36,422 bases of DNA from Clostridia bacterium (GTDB lineage Bacteria; Bacillota; Clostridia; Oscillospirales; CAG-382): NCBI GenBank assembly GCA_017630915.1, contig JAGBUH010000237.1, positions 1-36,422 on the forward strand, read 5' to 3'. Positions within the stretch are counted from its first letter, which is position 1; each line of letters starts with the position of its first letter. A program made the position numbers and the translations under genes. Below are positions 6,703 through 13,773 of the stretch, piece after piece. The notes under the pieces were generated by a model. The model was not told where the DNA came from. It worked only from the letters and a program-made list of their open reading frames with translations, and searched no databases.

Positions 6703-7150
6703 GATCGTCCAAATCGTCCAACGAAATATTTTCCTCGGTTGTCGCAGCTTGCGCGTTATCCGCGTCAAAACCCCACGCCGCTTGTTTGTCATCTAACACG
6801 GCATTGACAAACGGTTTACCCGTTTTCGTGCTAACGGTTGCGCTCTCTTTGTGTGCGACGGTCGCTTTCATATAGCAGCCGACCAAATCTTGTTCGTCGA
6901 TCATGTCTAAATTTGGATTATTAAGTAATACGCGCGCGGTGTAACTAAACGCTTTCATCGCGCCCTCGTTAACTTCGCCGTTCTTGTCTTGTAGTCCAAA
7001 ACGTTCTGTATGTTTCAAACCGTTTTTCGTAATCAATTCGAGTTTCATATCTCCGAAATCCTCGTCGTATGTAACCTTATTAACTTTGAAAATATATGTT
7101 CCCTCCGGAATCATTTGGAACCCTGTATCTACTAATTTAATCTTTGCCAT
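6695..7150 (-). CDS. SSB-like single-stranded DNA-binding protein (DUF669-type)
   Basis: 151 residues from the ATG at 7150, which has AAAGGAGAAT upstream. The body is beta-rich, starting GFQMIPEGTYIFKVNKV, and ends in an acidic tail (ENISLDDLDDLV), the partner-binding tip typical of SSB proteins. Phages with an ERF/RecT annealing protein and a YqaJ exonuclease often carry this type of OB-fold protein in the same operon, exactly the context here. It would coat single strands during replication and annealing. Family assignment is by pattern and context rather than a conserved motif. Confidence 0.65.
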   Translation of the reverse strand: MAKIKLVDTGFQMIPEGTYIFKVNKVTYDEDFGDMKLELITKNGLKHTERFGLQDKNGEVNEGAMKAFSYTARVLLNNPNLDMIDEQDLVGCYMKATVAHKESATVSTKTGKPFVNAVLDDKQAAWGFDADNAQAATTEENISLDDLDDLV

Positions 7151-7155
7151 AATAA

Positions 7156-8178
7156 TCATTCTCCTTTTTCTATTAATGAATTTTTGAGAGTCATAACCTC
7201 TGACTCTATAACATATTTGTCATACACGTTGTCATCTTTTAGTCGTTTCACGTCGACCGATTTTCGCGTGGTTCTTGTCAAATTCCACGAATACGATCCG
7301 GACTTGACTTCTACCGTTTTATCTGCTTCACGGAATTGTGTCACCATGTAATTTTTGATCGACTCTTTCACTTCTTTTAATCTCTCGCGTTTATCTGCGA
7401 TTTTCGCCTCATGATTTGTGATCTCAATCTCAAGTTTTTCCGCCTCTTTGAATAGCTCCTCGACGTCGGTGACATCCGGTTTATTGGTTCTAAGTGCTTT
7501 CAATATTTCCGCGTCTTTTCGTTCGTCGTATTCGGGAGATATACCCGTTAAAATATGATCCTCCCAAAACTTAACGGCTCGATCGACGTAACGCTCTTTG
7601 AAATCCTGAATCTCCTCCGATAACTTAAACTCACGGACGATCGTGTTCGCGCTGCACGGCTCGTAATTCTCCGGATGTTGATAATCCTTCTCCTCTAAAA
7701 ACGACGCCGTCACGATCACGTTGTCGACCTTTAATAAATACGCATATAAACACGCTTGTAATTTGTAATAAATCGGTATGTCATATTGCCAATCCTCCGC
7801 GCGTTTGGTTGTCTTAATTTCGACCACCAAATCGTCACCGATTGCGTCCCACATACCGCCCAACATTTTATCCTCTTTGAAAAAGTCACCCCATGTTTTT
7901 TGGAAATAGTTTTCACCATATACATCCGTTGGTGACTTCAAATTTAAGAAATAAACGCGGTTCAAATAGTCAATCACTTTCGGCTCGATAACTTTACCGG
8001 CTATGGTGTAAATAGTGTCCTCAAACGGCTTCTCGTACGTTCTCGTAATTTCACACCACGCTGCGAACGGTGTCGACCATGTATTGAGTCCCATAATGTT
8101 AGCGAACCGTGTTCCGGTCAACTTTTTCGGTCGTTTCGGTGGATCAACTTTGATTCGATTTCCATCAATAAACTCCAT
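7156..8178 (-). CDS. YqaJ-type recombination exonuclease
   Basis: 340 residues with a lambda-exonuclease-like PD-(D/E)xK core: E65, GGMWDAI (D111), VVEIKTT (E120, K122) and the following QACLYAYLL (Q141...Y145). YqaJ-family enzymes resect double-stranded ends 5' to 3', leaving 3' tails for an annealing protein. A coiled-coil tail (about 245-295) follows. It lies between the ERF domain upstream and the SSB-like protein downstream, giving a complete Red-like module. An AGGGGGATC ribosome binding site precedes the ATG. Confidence 0.85.
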   Translation of the reverse strand: MEFIDGNRIKVDPPKRPKKLTGTRFANIMGLNTWSTPFAAWCEITRTYEKPFEDTIYTIAGKVIEPKVIDYLNRVYFLNLKSPTDVYGENYFQKTWGDFFKEDKMLGGMWDAIGDDLVVEIKTTKRAEDWQYDIPIYYKLQACLYAYLLKVDNVIVTASFLEEKDYQHPENYEPCSANTIVREFKLSEEIQDFKERYVDRAVKFWEDHILTGISPEYDERKDAEILKALRTNKPDVTDVEELFKEAEKLEIEITNHEAKIADKRERLKEVKESIKNYMVTQFREADKTVEVKSGSYSWNLTRTTRKSVDVKRLKDDNVYDKYVIESEVMTLKNSLIEKGE

Positions 8179-8189
8179 TGTGATCCCCC

Positions 8190-8930
8190 TTATTCCTCAT
8201 TCGCCTTGTCACCGATCTCGATAAGCAACGCCTCGGCCTCGGCTTTGGTTAAACCGCCACGGATTCTCGCAACACATTCGACGATATAGTTGGCGTGTTT
8301 ATCCTCGTTCTTTTCCTTCAACATTTGCAATCCTGTTTTAATTGACTTGAGTTGTGTTTCTGTCATTTTACCGTTATTGTCAACCAACTCTTTTTTAACG
8401 GCCTCGCGTGTCTCCGGTGTTGCCGGTCGATTGTTTTGTGGAACATCCACAACGTCATCGTCCTCACCGATTGTCGCGTCGATTGCGTCGTTTTCAACGA
8501 TGTCCAAAAACATCATGTATAAATAACGGCGTTGATAAGTTTGTTCCGATCCGAGTCCCTGGAGCTCGTTCATTTTGTTTTTACCCTCCGCGCTTACGAT
8601 TGATAATTGACGCATAGGTGACACGAATGTTTCGCGCTCCTCCGGCTTGTCGGTATTGATAACAGTTAACACCGCACAATCACCAAAACTCGGTAACGCT
8701 ACCAATCCGAGCTCTAAACAAATTTGTGTCATCGGTGGAACGATGTCCTCTAATTCGAAATACTTAAACTTTGCGAATCGATTAACACCGGACTTTTTAA
8801 TGTTCATTTCGAGAAACTTTTGTCGTGCTAAAATGATCTTTTGATAGATGTTTAATTTCGAATAATCATTTTTCACATTGGCCACCTCCTTCGGTGTGAT
8901 TTCTTCTGTGACTGCCTTTTTTGCTGCCAT
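8190..8930 (-). CDS. erf: ERF-family single-strand annealing protein (internal start)
   Basis: 246 residues if started at the internal ATG (complement of 8928-8930), which has AAAAAGGAGG at 8948-8939 and an 8-base spacer. The core runs from about 25 to 150 of this product, with the ERF hallmark LQGLGSEQTYQRRY followed by an acidic segment. ERF proteins anneal complementary strands during phage recombination and circularisation, working with the exonuclease and SSB-like protein encoded just downstream. The C-terminal third is a helical tail. The same residues form the C-terminal domain of the polymerase fusion. Confidence 0.8.
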   Translation of the reverse strand: MAAKKAVTEEITPKEVANVKNDYSKLNIYQKIILARQKFLEMNIKKSGVNRFAKFKYFELEDIVPPMTQICLELGLVALPSFGDCAVLTVINTDKPEERETFVSPMRQLSIVSAEGKNKMNELQGLGSEQTYQRRYLYMMFLDIVENDAIDATIGEDDDVVDVPQNNRPATPETREAVKKELVDNNGKMTETQLKSIKTGLQMLKEKNEDKHANYIVECVARIRGGLTKAEAEALLIEIGDKANEE

Positions 8931-10805
8931 TTTGACAACCTCCTTTTTCGTTTTTGTTTTCGACTCTTTTATACCGAGATAGTCGTTAACTCGTTTTTTT
9001 GCTAACTCTATGTAAAACGATTTGTCGATGTCGTTTATTGTCAACCGATTGTCATTGTCGATTATGCAATGCTCCGGTAAACTTGCGATTTTGTCTTTAC
9101 GTTCAATTTTAGAAGTTGGATCATCGTCCTCGAATTCGAATAAATCACTCCCGCACAATTCCTCTTTATTGTTTTTGACTTTGACAAGTGTCCCAAATCG
9201 TGGATTGGTTGTTGCATATACTCGATTGACTCGTTGGACTTTTACATGTTCACCGTCTACGATGTGGAACGTTCCGTCATACGTCGAACCCGTTTTTGCT
9301 ATGATTTGAAATTTAATGAGGTCGTTACATTCGGAGATGGTTTTCTCAACCGGTATATTATTTAAGAAATAATCTCCGATTGCTTTGTGGATGATGGTCA
9401 TTGAATTGTTTTTGAAATCGCCGCCGTCATAAAGTGATACATATCCACCCTTTGACTTGATCTTGCCCTTATCTTTATCTGTGACCACGTGCTCGCCGTT
9501 TTTGACGAGATATGTTTCGCCGGCTTTCATGATGTAGTTATTTACATCTTTTTGAGCGATCGCGTGAATAACTGTATATTCCATATTTAATCGTGTACGA
9601 TGTTCCCACTCGCTAACAACCGCCTCGATCTCTTGCTCAACTTTTAACGGATAACGGATAATGATACCGTCGGTGTTTGACTGTATTAACTCGAACCCCT
9701 CAACCTCCTCGAGCTTCTCGATGAGATCGGTCAAAAATAATTGTCCCGAAATACATATAGCGTTCGCCATTCGCGCGTCGAAAAGCGGATTATATTTGTT
9801 TTTTAATGCTCCATAAAACGTATTCAATACCAATTTAAGAGCGTTCGCCGTGGCCTTGTCTCCGGTATGTTTCGCCGTCATTCTCATGTTGTAAACATTC
9901 TCATAACCGTCAACGTCCGGAATATTTCGACTCGAATAACCGTATTGGATAATCATTGACGGGTAGTAACTACCAACGTCGATTGTGACCATTCGGTAAT
10001 CGTCGCACGATTGCATAAAATAATTATTACGTGCTCCATGTAATCCACCCCAACCGTAAATATGAGGTACACCGGCGACGTCGGTTTTGAGTTTTTTGCT
10101 ATAATCGATTTCCTTGAAAAACTCCAGCGGTTCCAAATACTTTTTGATTCTTAACTCCTCCGGCGGATCATAGACAAACTCGTCTTTGTGTTCTTGAGCT
10201 CGTGCGTCTAAAAATCGCGCGGTTAGTTTTGCGTTCGTTAACCCGATGGCCTCGGATTCGTCCATATTTTTGATTTGAGCCACTTGTTTTTTGGAGTTGA
10301 TATAGTTTTCGCGAACCTTGAATAACTTGGTTGTATTGTCAACGTCGGTCTTACAATATTCGATTGTTTGACTTAGCTCCTCCGCTGTGAGCGGTCGGTC
10401 GATGTTAAAATCAACACCACTCTCGACGATGTTGTTTCCCATGTTCGCCTCAATAGCTTTTAAGGATAACCCCATCGGCAAATCATCTCTCAAATCCGCC
10501 GTTTTGAATTTTTTCTTTTGGAATTGTATAAATGGAAACTCCCAACCGTTATTCCCACCAATAATCCAATCGTTATGATTTTTAATAGTTTCGTTATCGC
10601 CACCGTTGACCATTGTTTGAAGAATCCAATCGTCGTAATTCTTATTGTTAAATCCAATCAACACGTCGTTACGATGTTCTATAATGAATTTTTTTAACTC
10701 GTGTGTGTTGTTATGGATGACGTGAAAATCGTCCGTGTCAATCTGTCGAAATACGGCGATCCAATCGAACCGGAAAACCTCGAGGTCATATATGTAATAC
10801 GTCAT
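8190..10805 (-). CDS. Family B DNA polymerase fused to an ERF annealing protein
   Basis: One uninterrupted 871-codon frame. Residues 1-625 are a family B polymerase with 3'-5' exonuclease motifs D7/E9, FNNKNYDD (D58) and YCKTD (Y150, D154). Its polymerase motifs are A DVGSYYPS (D276), B KLVLNTFYG (K324...Y331) and C SNTDG (D379). From Met626 on it is an ERF-family single-strand annealing protein. The polymerase seems full length and ends in a helix (YIELAKKRVNDYLGI) plus a short Lys/Thr linker. Directly before Met626 an AAGGAGG site lies in frame inside the linker, so ERF can also be made alone. The fusion may be real, or a translational overlap of two genes whose intervening stop has been lost. 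The start has GGAGG upstream. Confidence 0.85.
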   Translation of the reverse strand: MTYYIYDLEVFRFDWIAVFRQIDTDDFHVIHNNTHELKKFIIEHRNDVLIGFNNKNYDDWILQTMVNGGDNETIKNHNDWIIGGNNGWEFPFIQFQKKKFKTADLRDDLPMGLSLKAIEANMGNNIVESGVDFNIDRPLTAEELSQTIEYCKTDVDNTTKLFKVRENYINSKKQVAQIKNMDESEAIGLTNAKLTARFLDARAQEHKDEFVYDPPEELRIKKYLEPLEFFKEIDYSKKLKTDVAGVPHIYGWGGLHGARNNYFMQSCDDYRMVTIDVGSYYPSMIIQYGYSSRNIPDVDGYENVYNMRMTAKHTGDKATANALKLVLNTFYGALKNKYNPLFDARMANAICISGQLFLTDLIEKLEEVEGFELIQSNTDGIIIRYPLKVEQEIEAVVSEWEHRTRLNMEYTVIHAIAQKDVNNYIMKAGETYLVKNGEHVVTDKDKGKIKSKGGYVSLYDGGDFKNNSMTIIHKAIGDYFLNNIPVEKTISECNDLIKFQIIAKTGSTYDGTFHIVDGEHVKVQRVNRVYATTNPRFGTLVKVKNNKEELCGSDLFEFEDDDPTSKIERKDKIASLPEHCIIDNDNRLTINDIDKSFYIELAKKRVNDYLGIKESKTKTKKEVVKMAAKKAVTEEITPKEVANVKNDYSKLNIYQKIILARQKFLEMNIKKSGVNRFAKFKYFELEDIVPPMTQICLELGLVALPSFGDCAVLTVINTDKPEERETFVSPMRQLSIVSAEGKNKMNELQGLGSEQTYQRRYLYMMFLDIVENDAIDATIGEDDDVVDVPQNNRPATPETREAVKKELVDNNGKMTETQLKSIKTGLQMLKEKNEDKHANYIVECVARIRGGLTKAEAEALLIEIGDKANEE
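8938..8948 (-). promoter_or_regulatory. Ribosome binding site inside the polymerase-ERF frame
   Basis: The minus strand reads AAAAAGGAGGT and is followed eight bases later by the ERF ATG. It is translated as Lys-Lys-Glu-Val in the polymerase frame. Its strength equals that of the best start sites in this genome, which argues that separate ERF synthesis is maintained. Confidence 0.75.
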
Positions 10806-10807
10806 AA

Positions 10808-11008
10808 TTAACCTCCATGATTTTGTCGTTTACGCCACGTCCACGCGATGGTCGAATTGTCAACCTCGTTATATATTTGATAAAGGTCGTAACCGTCGGC
10901 CGCGCGTTGTTTGCACATCGCCTCGTCTTTTCCACTCATTTCGTGGACTTTTAATCCGTAATGTCGAGCGATCTCGCTCACGTTTCTTGTTCTCTCAATA
11001 ATGAACAT
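10808..11008 (-). CDS. Hypothetical protein, 66 aa
   Basis: A small basic/helical protein starting MFIIERTRNVSEIARHYGLK and ending TWRKRQNHGG. The last codons contain the GGAGG used by the polymerase gene, so the two are translationally linked. The segment VSEIARHYGLKVHE could be a partial HTH, but it is too short to be sure. No family recognised. Confidence 0.6.
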   Translation of the reverse strand: MFIIERTRNVSEIARHYGLKVHEMSGKDEAMCKQRAADGYDLYQIYNEVDNSTIAWTWRKRQNHGG

Positions 11009-11021
11009 CTTTCGTACCTCC

Positions 11022-11210
11022 TTATCGTGTCATCCACCACGCGTCGGTCACGTCGTTTTGATAACAATAAACGGTTGAACCTTCTACAACATGATCCATC
11101 GCTTTCCCGATCAATCCTTGAACCGTGCTATTGCTTAACGCAATCACATACACAACCGCTAAAATAACTCCGAATGTTCTACCTTTGTTCACCCATTTAA
11201 TGTTTCTCAT
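11022..11210 (-). CDS. Small membrane protein, 62 aa
   Basis: One hydrophobic helix at about 12-34 (FGVILAVVYVIALSNSTVQG) followed by a polar tail rich in Asp and Trp. Its ATG overlaps the TGA of the helicase gene (ATGA), so it is translated by coupling. Function unknown; a membrane-bound early protein could contribute to superinfection immunity, but nothing in the sequence proves this. Confidence 0.6.
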   Translation of the reverse strand: MRNIKWVNKGRTFGVILAVVYVIALSNSTVQGLIGKAMDHVVEGSTVYCYQNDVTDAWWMTR

Positions 11211-12547
11211 TTGTTTGACCCCTTTCGCGTCGTGTCGTATTTTTTACGATATGACTCCATATATTGTGTGAATAGCTTTTCGTTAAAATCGCTATATCCT
11301 GCTAATGCTCTGTAAATATCTCGCTCGATCGTGCCTTTGGTTATCAAGTGGATATATGAGCATTTGTTTTTCTGTCCTGTTCTGTGAATACGGTCTCGAC
11401 TTTGTTCTAACGTGTTACTCTTTAATGTTGGTTCATAATAAATGATTGTGTCTGCTGCGAATAAGTCGATCCCTTGACTCGCCGTGTCGTATTGGCAAAC
11501 GATAACCCGAATCGATTCGTCGTTTTGAAACTCTCTCCAAATCGTTTTGTCTTTCGTTGCACCGTTTAACACGACCGTTTTAAGTTTTAACTTTTCCATG
11601 AGCTCGCTAATTTGGTCGATCGAGTGTGTGAATTGTGCGAATATCACGAGCTTTTTATCTAACCCCGTAACTAACTCTTCGAGGATCGATAGTTTCTCAC
11701 ATTTAACATCCATAATCTCACCGTCGTTATTAATGAAACCGCTTGCGAGTTGTCGTAATTTAATCATCCTCGACAACGGGTTCTCCGCCAAAATCTCAAA
11801 TTGTTCGATGGTCGATTCTCGATGTAATTCCTTATATAACTTTTTCTCAACCAACTCGACCTCGACGATTTCGTCCGGTAACTTCTCCGGCAAATCCAAA
11901 CAATCTATCTTTTTAACGCGGTAACTGTATTCGTTTATGATCTCTTGTAACTCGTTCACGTTCCTGTACGCATACGGTTGATGATATTGGTTTAATATAC
12001 AGTACCGATCGCAAAACTTGGGATAAGAGCCGCCGAATATTCTCGAGGCCACTCGTCCGCGCTCGATGTATGGTTTTAAAAATGTGTATAAACTCCAAAT
12101 ATTTTCGAGTTGACCATTGCCGATCGGTGTCCCCGTCAATATGTATTTATATTTGGCGTTTACCGCTAATTTGAGCAACGCTTGCGATCGTTTCGAGCTG
12201 CGGTTCTTTATGAAATGCGCCTCGTCTAATACGATCGCGCCCCACGGCTTTTTGAAACTTTCGCGTCGCCACACCAAATCGTAATTGACCAATGTGATCC
12301 CGTTTCTTAAAATCTCTTGATCCGGTTCGTCAAACTTTTCAATGTCACGCTCCCACGCTCCGAGTGTTGACTTTGGAGCCACAACCAACGCGTCATTTAT
12401 TTGATGTCCTTTTAATAACTCCAACAACCGCACCAACGTCGGAAATGTTTTTCCGGTTCCTTAACCTTGCTCCATAAATAGAGCGAAACTGTCGTTTGTT
12501 CTTAAATACGACAATGCGACTTTTTGATGTCTATATAATGAGAGCAT
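11207..12547 (-). pseudogene. SNF2-type DEAH helicase interrupted by an in-frame TAA
   Basis: The frame starts at an ATG at 12547 with the Q-motif-like LYRHQKVALSYL. It reaches the Walker A region as MEQG, then a TAA (12463-12461), then GTGKTFPTL in the same frame. Beyond the stop the SNF2 motifs are intact: II DEAH, III LTGTPIGN, a helicase-C domain with CQYDTASQGIDLF and the motif VI HRTGQ. Related phage helicases read E-x-GTGKT without a gap, so two codons (GGT TAA) look inserted. Translation of the 3' part alone could begin at a GTG at 12436 but would lack Walker A. Readthrough, an assembly error or a true null are all possible. The frame would otherwise encode 446 residues. Confidence 0.75.
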
Positions 12548-12647
12548 TTCGATCACCCTCTTTCGGTGAGACGGTCACTTTGACGTTGACACCTTCTTGC
12601 TCCGACAACAATCGACACAATGTCTCTAAAAATTTTGTAACATCCAT
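12531..12647 (-). CDS. Small conserved-looking protein upstream of the helicase, 38 aa
   Basis: GGGAGG lies seven bases before the ATG at 12647. The product begins MDVTKFLETLCRLLSEQEG and is one amphipathic helix followed by a short beta-like stretch (VNVKVTVS). Its end overlaps the helicase start (12547), indicating coupling. Short ORFs of this form often precede SNF2 helicases in Firmicutes phages; this is from recall, not a search. Confidence 0.6.
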   Translation of the reverse strand: MDVTKFLETLCRLLSEQEGVNVKVTVSPKEGDRNALII

Positions 12648-12676
12648 ACGAATCCTCCCGAATTTTGTCGAAATTT

Positions 12677-12693
12677 GTTAAGTTTTAGTTAAC
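12677..12693. promoter_or_regulatory. Operator-like dyad, distal copy
   Basis: GTTAAGTTTTAGTTAAC has the form GTTAA-N7-TTAAC and matches 15 of 17 bases of the copy at 12920-12936. It overlaps the end of the cro-like gene, so it may be an auxiliary repressor site about 240 bp downstream of the early promoter start. Confidence 0.6.
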
Positions 12694-12903
12694 TTTCGAC
12701 GTAAAAAAAATTGATATGAATCGTTCATTCGACAATCCATAATATTCTTTTACTGCCATCAATTCGGTTCGACTGTGTTCACTCAAACCGTTTATTCGGT
12801 TATACGCCGTCGATACCGAGCTTTTAATCACCTTCGCGTAATCGTGGGCCGTGTGACCGTGCTCCTTTAGTAATGCTTTTAACAAGTTACTATTAATCTC
12901 CAC
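12685..12903 (-). CDS. Cro-like early repressor
   Basis: The first gene of the early operon, divergent from the repressor. I choose a GTG start at 12903 because GGGGGTGA lies just upstream; a longer frame would start inside the operator. The product, about 72 residues, begins VEINSNLLKALLKEHG and has a helix-turn-helix (TAHDYAKVIKSSVSTAYNRINGL, about 17-39), then helices and a beta tail, the size of a Cro-type protein. It is expected to turn down the lysogenic promoter and early transcription. Confidence 0.75.
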   Translation of the reverse strand: MEINSNLLKALLKEHGHTAHDYAKVIKSSVSTAYNRINGLSEHSRTELMAVKEYYGLSNERFISIFFTSKVN

Positions 12904-12919
12904 AAAATCACCCCCTTTT

Positions 12920-12936
12920 GTTAAGTGTTGGTTAAC
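12920..12936. promoter_or_regulatory. Main operator dyad at the early promoter start site
   Basis: GTTAAGTGTTGGTTAAC is a GTTAA-N7-TTAAC dyad placed immediately downstream of the expected transcription start (about 12940) of the early promoter. A protein bound here would block initiation or early elongation. Together with related sequences at 12677-12693 and 13027-13043 it forms a candidate repressor/Cro target set. Confidence 0.7.
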
Positions 12937-12946
12937 TTGCAAAATG

Positions 12947-12975
12947 ATAATAATCTTTTATTTTTTCATTGTCAA
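12947..12975 (-). promoter_or_regulatory. Early lytic promoter (PR-like)
   Basis: The minus strand has TTGACA (12975-12970) and TATTAT (12952-12947) separated by exactly 17 bases. This is close to the sigma-70/SigA consensus and drives the cro-like gene and the rest of the early operon. Confidence 0.85.
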
Positions 12976-13026
12976 TACCTTTTTTCTAAAATTTTTGATA
13001 AAAGTTATAAAAAGTTATATGAAAGT

Positions 13027-13043
13027 GTTAAGTTTTTAATAAT
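13027..13043. promoter_or_regulatory. Partial operator copy upstream of the repressor promoter
   Basis: GTTAAGTTTTTAATAAT retains the left half-site GTTAAGT-TTT of the 17-bp dyad but lacks a clean right half. It lies about 30 bases upstream of the repressor promoter's -10, a position suited to autoregulation. A direct repeat AGTTATA/AGTTATA nearby (13001-13020) may add to it. Confidence 0.4.
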
Positions 13044-13069
13044 TTGCTATAGATTTTTAAAATTTTAAA

Positions 13070-13078
13070 TGCTATTAT
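13070..13078 (+). promoter_or_regulatory. Extended -10 promoter of the repressor gene
   Basis: TGCTATTAT is a TGn-extended -10 box placed 26 bases before the repressor ATG. No good -35 is visible at 17 bases, which fits an extended -10 promoter that may be boosted by bound repressor. Confidence 0.55.
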
Positions 13079-13104
13079 GATTTAAATGAAGGAGGTGAAC
13101 GAGG

Positions 13105-13491
13105 ATGACTGTCGGTGAAATCATTCGTCATTATAGATTGAGAAAAGAATTAACTTTAGAAGAGGTTGCGAACGCGTGTGGCGTGTCAAAAGTCGCGGTC
13201 TTAAAATGGGAGAACGGAGCAACACAAAATATCAAACGAGACAAAATTGCAAAACTCGCGATGGTTCTAAACATATCGCCGATAACGTTGGTGACCGGTG
13301 AGCTTGAAACGGACGACGACTCGATTTCGACAAATGAGTTTTTGAATCAATTGGGAGTATTATTGCAGCGTGTTCGTGAGTTGGATCAATCGGAGAAACA
13401 ACAAATCATGACTTTTGTCTCGATGACAATAGAATATAAACAAATGAAAAAAGACGCCTCGACTCGCGAGACGCCAACATTAAAAGCCTGA
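13105..13491 (+). CDS. XRE-family lysogeny repressor (CI-like)
   Basis: 128 residues with an N-terminal XRE helix-turn-helix (LTLEEVANACGVSKVAVLKW, about 17-36) typical of phage repressors. The C-terminal part is a helical oligomerisation segment (LNQLGVLLQRVRELDQSEKQQ). There is no S24 peptidase domain, so RecA-dependent self-cleavage is not expected; induction must work some other way, for example through an antirepressor or proteolysis. The gene has an AAGGAGGTG ribosome binding site and is divergent from the cro-like gene. Its last codons overlap a minus-strand terminator at 13447-13475. Confidence 0.85.
   Translation: MTVGEIIRHYRLRKELTLEEVANACGVSKVAVLKWENGATQNIKRDKIAKLAMVLNISPITLVTGELETDDDSISTNEFLNQLGVLLQRVRELDQSEKQQIMTFVSMTIEYKQMKKDASTRETPTLKA
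13447..13475 (-). terminator. Minus-strand terminator inside the repressor 3' end
   Basis: On the minus strand GGCGTCTCG and CGAGGCGTC pair around a five-base loop and are followed by six Ts (13452-13447). It would stop antisense read-through from the late operon before it reaches the control region. The arms nearly match those of the terminator at 718-745. Confidence 0.65.
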
Positions 13492-13553
13492 CACAATTAG
13501 ATTATATAAGATAGAGAAAACGATTTCAAATGTAAATAATGGGAGGGATTAAT

Positions 13554-13754
13554 ATGACACAACACATTGATGATTCACACGTTAAGCGAGAAATGTACTA
13601 TATACGCGCTCCGCGCAATAAATACCAATCTCACGATCTATCATTAGATGAGCAATGTGAGCAAATACGCGAAACGGCGAGATCGTTCGGTATTTCACAC
13701 GAGACGCCGTTGACAACGTTACCGATCATCGACGTTGACGATTATAAAATATAA
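13554..13754 (+). CDS. Microprotein resembling a degenerate serine-recombinase N-terminus, 66 aa
   Basis: The ATG at 13554 follows GGGAGGG. The segment YIRAPRNKYQSHDLSLDEQ aligns without gaps to YIRVSHEDQVLHGYSLEAQ of the adjacent integrase: Y-I-R, H, S-L and Q match, and so do E and A residues further on. The position of the integrase catalytic Ser21 is Pro20 here, so it cannot be active. Both proteins also begin M-x-QH. It stops 19 bases before the integrase start. It may be a decayed duplicate or a regulator that contacts the integrase, such as a directionality factor; neither is proven. Confidence 0.65.
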   Translation: MTQHIDDSHVKREMYYIRAPRNKYQSHDLSLDEQCEQIRETARSFGISHETPLTTLPIIDVDDYKI

Positions 13755-13773
13755 ATTATTGGAGGAAAAAAGC

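Noticed and set aside
12461..12463. Possible reassignment of TAA as a sense codon
   Set aside because: TAA ends many well-defined genes here, including the chaperone G gene and the XkdX-like gene, followed by normal starts; only the helicase has an internal TAA.
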